Shown piece after piece: positions 53,894 through 61,293 of a stretch of DNA of 64,000 bases. Both the position numbers and the translations under genes were made by a program. The DNA comes from JAJDXW01 sp965202895. GTDB lineage: Bacteria; Pseudomonadota; Gammaproteobacteria; HK1. Positions within the stretch are counted from its first letter, which is position 1. Every line of letters starts with the position of its first letter. The stretch is taken from the NCBI GenBank assembly GCA_965202895.1, contig OZ241901.1, forward strand, positions 2,480,001 to 2,544,000. The letters are read 5' to 3'. Below the pieces are notes generated by a model. That model was not told the origin of the DNA. It searched no databases and saw only the letters and a list, made by a program, of their open reading frames with translations.

Positions 53894-55523
53894 CCCGGAT
53901 ATTGCACGAAGCCGGAGGTCTATGATTTTGGGGTGTTGTATGGCCCTGCCCGGAGAGTTTTCGGCAGGTAGAAGGAGGTCGGAAGTCTCCGGGGCGCGTC
54001 CTGGAGTGGTTCGGAGGGGGCGCTGAGGGGGGTTTGCGGGTCTCGATGGCGTCATGCGGCGTAGGGCGCCGCTCCGGGTCGAGCCCGGGGTGCGGATTCG
54101 GAGCAGGCCGCGAAGCTGGGGCTTATCCCGCCGTGAGCCGCTGTACGAGCAGCCGGAAGACGGCTTGGTCAGGGCAGGCGGTGGACAGCCGCACCGCCAC
54201 GGTGCGGGTGCTGCGGGTCACCACCGCACCGATGCGAAGCAGCCGCAGACGAAGGCTCTGGCATTGCGACCGGGCCAAGTCCGTCCCCCGCAGGGCCGTG
54301 CGGCGCATCGTCTCGAGCAGCGTGTACGCCAACCCCGCGAGCAGCAACCGGTACTGGTTCGTCCACCACTTCGAACTCGAAGTGCGGTCGGCGAACAGGG
54401 CCAACTGCTGTTCCTTGATCCGGTTCTCCATGTCTGCACGCTGACAGTACACCCGGTCATGGAGTTCGTCCGCTTCCCTTTCAAGGTTGGTGACGATGAA
54501 GCGCAGGTTGCGTCCCTTCGCGGTGTGTTCGATGCGGGCGATGACCCGCCGGCGACGCCTCCAGGTCCGCGCCGCATACTTGAAGTCGTCGAACGACCGG
54601 CTCTTGGCCCTGGTCGCCTCGAAGCCGTCCCTGGCCACCTCGCACGCCACCGCCGCCTCGCGTTCGAGCACCGGATTGCGAGCCAGCCCCACGATGTATC
54701 CCACGTCGTGGCGCTCGCACCAGTCGAACATCCGGTGTCGGCAGAATCCCGAGTCCCCCCGAAACACGATGCGAACCCCAGGCCATGCCCGACGCAACCT
54801 CTTGACCAACAACGATAATATCCCCCAGGCGTGCTTCGCTCCATCCTGGTTCGAACAACGAAGGTAGGCCACCAACAACTGCTCACCGCAGAATACGTAC
54901 AACGGCAGAAAACAGTAGTGGTCATAGTACCCGTGAAAGAAGGCGCCCGGCTGATGACCGTGCACCGGATCGTCGGTCGCGTCGAAGTCGAGCACCAACT
55001 CCCGGGGCGCACGCGCGAACGAGGCAATGAATTGCTCGACCAGCTCCTGATGAATCGCAACCGCCCACTGGTGCTCGGCGCGCCGCTCGAACCGGCACAG
55101 CGTCGAGGCACTGGCCAAGCTGCGGTCATGACCGCAGGCGGTCTGAACGACCGGGTCCTCACGAAGGGCGTCATGGTCGTTCAAATCTTCGTATCCCAAC
55201 GCGACCGCGTGGACCCTCTGGCGCACCATCGTCACCACCTCGTGGCGAACCTTCCCGCGCTGGCGTGGCTCACCGAGCCGACGTGCGACCCGCTCGGTCA
55301 GCCCGAGCCGGCGGTCCACCTCGCGCAACAACAGCGCCCCCCCATGAGAAGAAACCGACCCGCCGGTGAAGTCCGCCCGCACCCGGCGCCGACGGCAGCT
55401 TGAAAACGTCATCGACCCGTGGTTCCATTTCGTCACCGTCTGGCTCCCGGTTGAATCCAGTTCAAGTCACTGAATTATAACCGATCATGGGGCCAGACGG
55501 TACTCCTTCATGCGATATTCGGG
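53894..55523 (-). mobile_element. IS1380-family insertion sequence, copy 2
   Basis: 1630 bp with ends CCCGGATATTGCACGAAG and CCCGAATATCGCATGAAG (reading inward) and a 4-bp target duplication CGAG (53890-53893, 55524-55527) inside a glycosylase gene. The intact target sequence at 48.9 and 51.4 kb confirms the exact boundaries. Opposite in orientation to copy 1. Confidence 0.95.
54123..55436 (-). CDS. IS1380-family DDE transposase, copy 2
   Basis: 437 residues from a GTG start (TKWNHGSMTFSSCRRRRVRA), with the native N terminus because the G run near codon 32 has seven bases (C run 55337-55343 on the plus strand). Catalytic regions are LVLDFDATDDPVHGHQPGAF, IVFRGDSGFCRHRMFDW and MENRIKEQQLALFADRTS. 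It looks intact and could supply transposase for both copies. Confidence 0.9.
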   Translation of the reverse strand: MTKWNHGSMTFSSCRRRRVRADFTGGSVSSHGGALLLREVDRRLGLTERVARRLGEPRQRGKVRHEVVTMVRQRVHAVALGYEDLNDHDALREDPVVQTACGHDRSLASASTLCRFERRAEHQWAVAIHQELVEQFIASFARAPRELVLDFDATDDPVHGHQPGAFFHGYYDHYCFLPLYVFCGEQLLVAYLRCSNQDGAKHAWGILSLLVKRLRRAWPGVRIVFRGDSGFCRHRMFDWCERHDVGYIVGLARNPVLEREAAVACEVARDGFEATRAKSRSFDDFKYAARTWRRRRRVIARIEHTAKGRNLRFIVTNLEREADELHDRVYCQRADMENRIKEQQLALFADRTSSSKWWTNQYRLLLAGLAYTLLETMRRTALRGTDLARSQCQSLRLRLLRIGAVVTRSTRTVAVRLSTACPDQAVFRLLVQRLTAG

Positions 55524-56274
55524 CGAGGCGGCCCGTGCTCGGCTTCGCGATGACCCGTGGCGAAGTGAGCGGGGCGCGCCTCTGGGGGTGGGCGAAGGAG
55601 CGTTTCGGGACCCCGGACCGCTTCTTCCGGCGCGCCTTCGTGTGGAACTACTGCCCGCCCTGCTTCATGAGCGATAGCGGGCGGAACGTCATCCCCGACA
55701 AGCTCCCCCGGGCCGAACGCGCGCCCCTCTTCGCGGCCTGCGACGACGCGCTCGCTGCGGTGGTCGCCCGCCTCCGGCCCGCGAAGGTGGTCGGGGTCGG
55801 CGCGTTCGCGGCGCGGCGGGCCGCCCCGCTCGCGGAGGCCGCGGAGGCCGGGTGCGGGGCCGCCCCCCATCCGAGCCCCGCCGCCAACCGCGGGTGGCAG
55901 GGCACCTTCGAGGCTGCCCTGTGCGAGCTCGGCATCGACCTCGACTCGCCTCCCCGGTGAATCCGCGCGCTCCCCGGGCGCCGGGGCCGCGCCGGCCGTT
56001 CCGGACCGGAGCCGCGAACCCGCCGAGCCGCTGCACCCCGGGCCGTCGCACTCCGGGGAAGGGCGCCGGGGGCGAGCGCCCGCCGCACGAGCCGGGCGCC
56101 GTGTCCCCCCGCCCGGACCCCCGCCGCGCCCGGCGTGTCCTGTCACCGGCGCGGGCAAGCCGGACGCACCCGGCTTCGCTCCTGGAAGTCAGGATGCACA
56201 GGGGCTTCCCAAAATACGGCGCAACGCTCCGGGGGACTTCCCGAGTCCGGTTCAAGGCTCTGGAGCCTTCTGTA

Positions 56275-56450
56275 AGGGGCTTATATCGAAAGTTACCCCG
56301 GAGCTGCCGATAGCGCGGAAAATAGGGACTCCGCCCTACACGTCCCGCGCGGCCCCTGAGAGCCGATCCCACCGAATCCGTCGAAATCGCCCAATCGCGC
56401 AGCCGAATAGGGACTCCACTACACCGGGGTAACTTTCGATATAAGCCCCT
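56275..56450. mobile_element. 176-bp MITE-like element
   Basis: Terminal inverted repeats of 27 bases match perfectly (starting AGGGGCTTATATCGAAAG from both ends), and TCTGTA is duplicated on each side (56269-56274, 56451-56456). There is no coding capacity. Inside, AATAGGGACTCC occurs twice as a direct repeat (near 56330 and 56405). It must have been moved by a transposase encoded elsewhere, since its ends do not match the IS1380 or IS3 ends in this window. Confidence 0.9.
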
Positions 56451-56475
56451 TCTGTAACCGAGAGAGAACGAGCAA

Positions 56476-56937
56476 TCAGGCAGAACCGGAGCTCCCGGTC
56501 GAATCGGGGGGAACAGACATGTTGCCGCGGATCGCCGCGGACCGAAGGCGGTAGCCCACCGTGGACTCCACCAGCCGGGTCTTGATGTCGTCGGATGAAG
56601 ATGTTTGCGGTACGGATATGTCCAGCATCCGCGCAAAGTGGACCAGATCCGCTTTCGAGTGCAGGTGCCTGTCGATCAACACCCTCGCCTGCTCGCGCGA
56701 ACCTGCCTCCTGCAATTCTCGTCTCAGCAGCTTCATTTCCAGATTCGAACAACGCGCTTTGCCTTCACGGGCTTTCGCTCGATCCTTCTCCGGCGCCCGC
56801 ACTTCGATTCTGAGCTCTCCTGCCAGGATACGTTCGATCTGGGCGTCGTCCATCGCCTGAATCTGCCTCGCGAATTCTCGGAGCAGCGACACGAATTGCT
56901 GCTTGGTGGATCGGTGCATCGGCTCCTTGGTCTTCAT
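56476..56937 (-). CDS. Small protein coupled to ParA-like gene
   Basis: 153 residues, mostly helical and charged, with no recognised domain. Its ATG overlaps the ParA-like gene stop (ATGA), so the two are translated together. The segment FVSLLREFARQIQAMDDAQI and a Lys/Arg-rich stretch after residue 50 (EKDRAKAREGKARCSNLEMK) suggest a nucleic-acid- or partner-binding protein. By position it could be the ParB-like or adaptor partner, but no ParB features are visible. A MITE lies just beyond its end. Confidence 0.6.
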   Translation of the reverse strand: MKTKEPMHRSTKQQFVSLLREFARQIQAMDDAQIERILAGELRIEVRAPEKDRAKAREGKARCSNLEMKLLRRELQEAGSREQARVLIDRHLHSKADLVHFARMLDISVPQTSSSDDIKTRLVESTVGYRLRSAAIRGNMSVPPDSTGSSGSA

Positions 56938-57869
56938 GACAGTCTCCGCTCGAACTCGGATACGAACTCTTCAATCTCTCGCACGATACCTCGGTATGTT
57001 GGGCTGGAATAGCCTTTCAGTACGACCGGAATCCCGTATTCCGGAGCATCGGCGAATATGGTCTTGTTCTCACGTATCCACGCATCGAAGACGGGCATCC
57101 CGAGACGCTTCGTCTGTGAAATGTACGTCGCTTGAGACCTTATTGGTTGGCCATTACGTATCTGAATCATCGTAAATACGATTCCCCTGATCTCCGGCCC
57201 GATGACATCTTCTGCATTATTTTCCAACCGCACATATTCATTGAAGTCGTGGATGAGCTGATCCAGATTCCTCTTCAGATAATCAATGCCCAGCGTAGAC
57301 AGATAATCAGGCTTCGCTGGAACAAGGACGTAGTCACTTGCAACGATCGCATTCTTTGTGACGATATTGAAATTCGGCGGGCAATCAATCAGTATGAAAT
57401 CGAAATTCTCAACAACAGGAACAAGTGCATCTCGAAGACGGCGATGTACCCTCAGAAAGTTGACCTTGGCTTGGTTCAGGCTAGCCCCTCCCAATGCTGT
57501 CGCCAGCTCCAGATCTACATTGATCAGCCCGAGGTGCGACGGCACGAGGTGGACTTCTCCACGTGGAGACCTCTCACGTGGAGACCTCTGAAGAATATCC
57601 GTAATTTCTTGCGGTTGAAAAATTAATGATTGAAGCGGAATCGGAGAGTGGCTATCGAACGAATCGAACCATGACTTTACAGTTCCATTCTTCTCGAAAT
57701 CATTCGACCACTGGTCGGGTCGGATGAACGAGAACGTCAAGCTCGCCTGAGCATCCAGATCCAATAGCAGGACCTTCCTGCCACGCCACGCGAGTTCCGC
57801 CGCGAGATTCGCCGTCGTGGTCGTCTTTCCGACGCCGCCCTTGTAATTGATGACGGAAATTACAGGCAT
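56934..57869 (-). CDS. ParA-family ATPase
   Basis: 311 residues from ATG 57869 (MPVISVINYKGGVGKTTT); a GTG at 57914 would add 15 residues. The deviant Walker A KGGVGKTTTTANLAAE, the LLLDLDAQASLTF box and FILIDCPPNFNIVTKNAIVA are typical of ParA/Soj proteins that position plasmids, chromosomes or protein complexes. Base composition is clearly lower in GC than the neighbours, indicating transfer. It is followed by a coupled small gene but no ParB, and no parS-like repeats were seen, so it may be part of a mobile-element remnant or an orphan positioning system. Confidence 0.85.
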   Translation of the reverse strand: MPVISVINYKGGVGKTTTTANLAAELAWRGRKVLLLDLDAQASLTFSFIRPDQWSNDFEKNGTVKSWFDSFDSHSPIPLQSLIFQPQEITDILQRSPRERSPRGEVHLVPSHLGLINVDLELATALGGASLNQAKVNFLRVHRRLRDALVPVVENFDFILIDCPPNFNIVTKNAIVASDYVLVPAKPDYLSTLGIDYLKRNLDQLIHDFNEYVRLENNAEDVIGPEIRGIVFTMIQIRNGQPIRSQATYISQTKRLGMPVFDAWIRENKTIFADAPEYGIPVVLKGYSSPTYRGIVREIEEFVSEFERRLS

Positions 57870-58177
57870 GGATCGCCCCACCCGGTCTGGCCGCCACATG
57901 ATATTCTTGGCCACATCTTCCGGTCAAGGACCTTCCCCATTGCCTCGAGGCTGATCTCGTTGAAGGCTATTCCATCCCGGCATACCAATGATATTTTATT
58001 GAAATATATGAAAAATCATCCTCTTTGGACAACCGCTTCGGGGTCGGCATACCGGGGTGCAGGCCCTTGAACCGAGGCGAAGACGATGGTCGAGAACATT
58101 GCCGGACGGCTGCGCGAGGTGACGGTGCGCCCGGCCGCGGGATCAGGGGGCAGCGCCGGGATGCGCTGGTGAGTGCG

Positions 58178-58375
58178 TACCACTACCTGCCCACCAGCGC
58201 TCGGGCGAGCCGGGGCCCGCGCCCGTGGAAATCGCTCCGTGCCCCCGCTCGGGGGAGGGGCCCGGTCGGCAAGCTCGGGGCGGGCCGGTCCAGGTTGCTA
58301 CAGTGCCAGCCATCCCACCGGACCGACCAAACCCGACCGAGGCGGCCCAAACATGGAATTTCCGACCCCCCCAGG
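58178..58375 (+). repeat. Dispersed repeat, copy B
   Basis: Second copy of the repeat described at 2172-2384, same orientation, about 56 kb away. Flanked by about 300 bases without a gene on the left and the broken proV on the right. Confidence 0.6.
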
Positions 58376-58549
58376 GTGTCGGGCCGTCCTTGTCCCGCGC
58401 ATCGAGGGCCGCACCGCGCCCGAGCGGCGCTTCCGCCTCGACCGGGCTTGCTCGCTTCATCCATTCCTGGTCGAGCAATCGGGGTTCGTCGGCATACGTG
58501 CTGCCGCCCGCCACGGTCCACGGCTCTCGACGCGATCCGGGGCGACCGG

Positions 58550-59122
58550 ATGCCGAGCGAGCTGCCGGGCGGGATGCAGCAGCGCGCGGGGCTCGCCCGC
58601 GCGTTCGCCGCGGACCCCGGGATCCTGCTCATGGACGAGCCCTTCTCGGCCCTCGACCTCCTCATCCGCAGCGGCCTCCAGGACGAGTTCCTGGCGCTCC
58701 CGCGCACGATGAACAAGACGACGATCGTCATCACCCACGACCTCGACGAAGCGATCCGCATGGGTTCGAGTATCGCGATCATGAAGGATGGCGAGGTCGT
58801 CCGGACCGGCGTCCCCGAGCACATCGTCACGAATCCCGCGGACGATTACGTCGCGGACTTCGTGAAGGGCATCTCGCGCCTCGAGCTGGTGTTCGCCCAC
58901 ACGATCATGGAGCCGCCGGAGCGGTACGAGCGCGCGCACGGCGGCGGCCTCGCGGACGCGGACACTTGGCCACCGCCGATCCGGAGGCGGACCTCGACTC
59001 GCTGGTGGACCTCGTTATCGGCGAGGACCGGCCGATCGCGGTCCGCTCCGGGGGACGGCGGCCGGATCGTCGGCGTGGTGACCAAGGACGCGCTCCTGCG
59101 CGGCATCCGGGGAGAGACCTGA
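58550..59122 (+). pseudogene. Remnant of ProV-like glycine betaine ABC ATPase
   Basis: The sequence begins in the middle of an ABC ATPase (PSELPGGMQQRAGLARAFAA signature, ILLMDEPFSALD Walker B, IVITHDLDEAIRMG) and includes the ProV-type NPADDYVADFVKG. The N-terminal half with Walker A is missing. The CBS part is in another frame for about 25 residues (LATADPEADLDSLVDLVIGE is readable one frame over) and then returns as GRIVGVVTKDALLRGI, so two compensating frameshifts are present. No permease or binding-protein gene lies nearby. Confidence 0.8.
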
Positions 59123-59270
59123 TGGAAGGCGAGTCGACGAGCGCCGCCACCGCGTCCTGATCCGCATCGCATGGATCGCCGAGCCTGCATTCTGGGCCAG
59201 TATCATCCGAATTCTTCTTCGGGACCCATCCGGCGCGCGCCCCGATGCAGCGTGAAATCACCCCGGGGGG

Positions 59271-60791
59271 TCAGAACACCCGGCGCATCGTGATCTCGGC
59301 CCGGTTCCGTTGGTAGTCGAATATCCTGTCGATGTTCGTTTCGCGCCGTTCGCGGACCAGGGACAGGGCCGGGACGAAGCTGAACAGCTCGATATGGTCG
59401 TTGGACACCGACAGCCGGGAGATGGAGGTCCGATCCCGCCGGGCCTCCGGAGAAACCAGGAGATAGCCCGGCTCGTCGTAGCGGGTGAAGAGGACGTCGT
59501 GGAAGAGGGCGGCGTGGAACCCCGTGACGCCCAGCAGCGGCGGCAGATCGGCGGCCGCGAAGCCCCCGATCCTGCGGGTGCGGCCCCTGAGGTCCGGGCG
59601 CTCCGCCCTGCTCCTTTGCCAGCCCCCGCGCACCCCGAAGGTGATCGCCGGGGTTGCCGAAAAGGCCAGATCGAGGTCCAGATCGGTGCGCGGGCCGTCG
59701 CTGACGCGGGAATACCGGTGGCGCAGCTCGGCCCGTTCGATACCACCGCCGAGCCACAGGCGCTCGCCGAGGCGCCGGCCGCCCTCGAACCGCAGGCCGA
59801 GACTGCGGCTCACCGGCTTTTCGGACCACCGGTCCGCCCCCCCGGCCCGGACGCCGTCCCATCTGCGGTCCGCCTTGACGAGCAGGCTGGCTCGCCCCCG
59901 CGGGAGCAGCAATTGCGGCCCCGCGTACACCGAGAGCGTCATGTCGTCGAAGCGCCGCCCGCCGTATTCGCGCCGGTAGAGGCCGCCGCCCAGCCGCAGC
60001 CGGGTCATCGAGCGCTCGAAGGGTCGAAACCCTGCCGGATGCAGGTACTCGCCCGACGCGGAGATGACGGCCCCGATGCCCGAGGTCCCACGGGCGTCCT
60101 CTCCGATCTCGAACTCCAGCGACTCTCCGGTGAAGGGGTTGCGCAGGCGGGAGGCGAAGGTGCGGTTCGACGTCCCCGCATTGACGTTGCTGTCCGGCGC
60201 GATGGCCAGCCCGAGCTGTCCCGAGACCCGTTTGCGCGCCTGCACGACGGCGAGGAAGCGCGACACCGCCCCGGTGATCGCATCCGGCAGGCCGCCCGCC
60301 AGGGCGCGTCGGAAATGGTGCGCCGCCGCGTCGCAGTCGTCGCCCAGCAGATGCTCCAGCAGGCTTTCCGGCGGAGCCGTGCAACGCCCGCGCTGGAACA
60401 GCACCCGGGCCAGCTCCAGCCGCGCTCCGGCAAGCCCGGGGCGCGACTCCAGGATATGGCGGTAGCTCTCCACCGCTTCGTCGAACAGCGTCCGTCGGGC
60501 TTCGTCGGTCTTCGGGGCGCCGGGCCGGTCCCCCGGCAGGTTGGCGGTGGCGGCGGCAGCCATGCCACGGAAGAAATGCGCATCCGTATTCTCGGGGTGG
60601 CGCTCGGCGAGAGGCCGCAGCAATTCGAGCGCCGCCGCCGGCCTGCCGTCGAAGATCATCGTTCGGGCGCGCTCCACCACCGCGGCGGGGTCGCCCGGGG
60701 AGGCATCCGGGGCCGTCCGGGCGAAACCTTGGGCAGGCGCGACGAGGGCCAGCGTGATGACGGCCGTGCGGAGGTGTCGAATGACGTTCAT
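59271..60791 (-). CDS. Slam-like surface lipoprotein assembly modifier
   Basis: 506 residues from ATG 60791. A signal peptide (RHLRTAVITLALVAPAQGFA) is followed by TPR-like repeats (about 35-190; AAALELLRPLAERHPENTDA) and a C-terminal beta-barrel of alternating strands ending in EITMRRVF with the terminal aromatic residue. This is the architecture of Slam (DUF560) outer-membrane proteins that move lipoproteins such as TbpB to the cell surface. The large lipoprotein encoded 502 bases upstream on the same strand is the likely client. Sequence-level assignment rests on architecture and the NIDRIFDYQRNRAEITMRRV end. Confidence 0.75.
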   Translation of the reverse strand: MNVIRHLRTAVITLALVAPAQGFARTAPDASPGDPAAVVERARTMIFDGRPAAALELLRPLAERHPENTDAHFFRGMAAAATANLPGDRPGAPKTDEARRTLFDEAVESYRHILESRPGLAGARLELARVLFQRGRCTAPPESLLEHLLGDDCDAAAHHFRRALAGGLPDAITGAVSRFLAVVQARKRVSGQLGLAIAPDSNVNAGTSNRTFASRLRNPFTGESLEFEIGEDARGTSGIGAVISASGEYLHPAGFRPFERSMTRLRLGGGLYRREYGGRRFDDMTLSVYAGPQLLLPRGRASLLVKADRRWDGVRAGGADRWSEKPVSRSLGLRFEGGRRLGERLWLGGGIERAELRHRYSRVSDGPRTDLDLDLAFSATPAITFGVRGGWQRSRAERPDLRGRTRRIGGFAAADLPPLLGVTGFHAALFHDVLFTRYDEPGYLLVSPEARRDRTSISRLSVSNDHIELFSFVPALSLVRERRETNIDRIFDYQRNRAEITMRRVF

Positions 60792-61293
60792 ACCGATCCC
60801 GAGACCATGCCCTGGCCGCCGAGGAACCCGGACCACGCCTCCCGTCCATGTCGAAACGGCATGATCCACCAGCTCTACCCCAAGGGCGAGGGGGCCGACT
60901 CTACGCTCCGGAGGCCGCCCCGCTTCCGCATCCCGAAATATACTCGAAGAACCAGGAAGCGGCGATGGACCGGATGAGGCATGTGCGCGGCGGGTTCTTT
61001 CGCGTTGGATGCCGGACAATCAACAGGTTGCGAACAGGGCACGGGACCTTGGACAGGGTTCCGGCTCCGCCCCGGGCGCTGCGTCGAGGTCCGGAGATGC
61101 CTCGGCCCGCCGCGTGTCCGGGCCTGGGGATCACCCGATCCGGAGCTCGGACCCGGCGGTCTCGATCCGATCGCGCGACGGGTGCGGAACGCCTGCCGAC
61201 GGGTGGGACGGTGGCGGCCCGGGCGGTCGGCGACGGCGTTTTCCCGCCCCCCGCCCGCCCGGACCTCGCCGAACGAAGGCTCCCGCCCGCCGG
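60792..61293. other. Gap between lipoprotein and Slam genes
   Basis: About 500 bases without a supported gene. A TATATT box on the minus strand near 60940 could serve the Slam gene, but no good -35 was found. No terminator is evident after the lipoprotein gene. Confidence 0.5.

Larger units (their letters stand above)
53657..55960 (+). pseudogene. SMUG1-like glycosylase, copy 3, split by IS1380
   Basis: The gene lacks the first 18 codons like copy 2 and is cut at PRREHP by IS1380 copy 2. The 5' part is 53657-53893 and the 3' part resumes at 55528, with CGAG duplicated. The 3' part keeps HPSP and the full C terminus (LGIDLDSPPR), so before insertion it was complete apart from its start. Non-functional now. 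Confidence 0.9.
48643..56211 (+). repeat. Tandem duplication of glycosylase-ATPase unit (about 2.5 copies)
   Basis: The same junction (TCCGGTTCGCGCCGCCCG) occurs at 48643, 51163 and 53656, giving unit lengths of 2520 and 2493 bases. Each unit runs from codon 19 of the glycosylase through a spacer to just past the AAA ATPase stop. The third unit ends in the spacer at about 56211 (GGGGCTTCCC), before a third ATPase, and is also split by an IS1380 copy. Confidence 0.9.

Noticed and set aside
55689..56636. 315-residue frame across the MITE
   Set aside because: It runs through the element, the spacer and the antisense of the glycosylase fragment, and has no homology-like segments.
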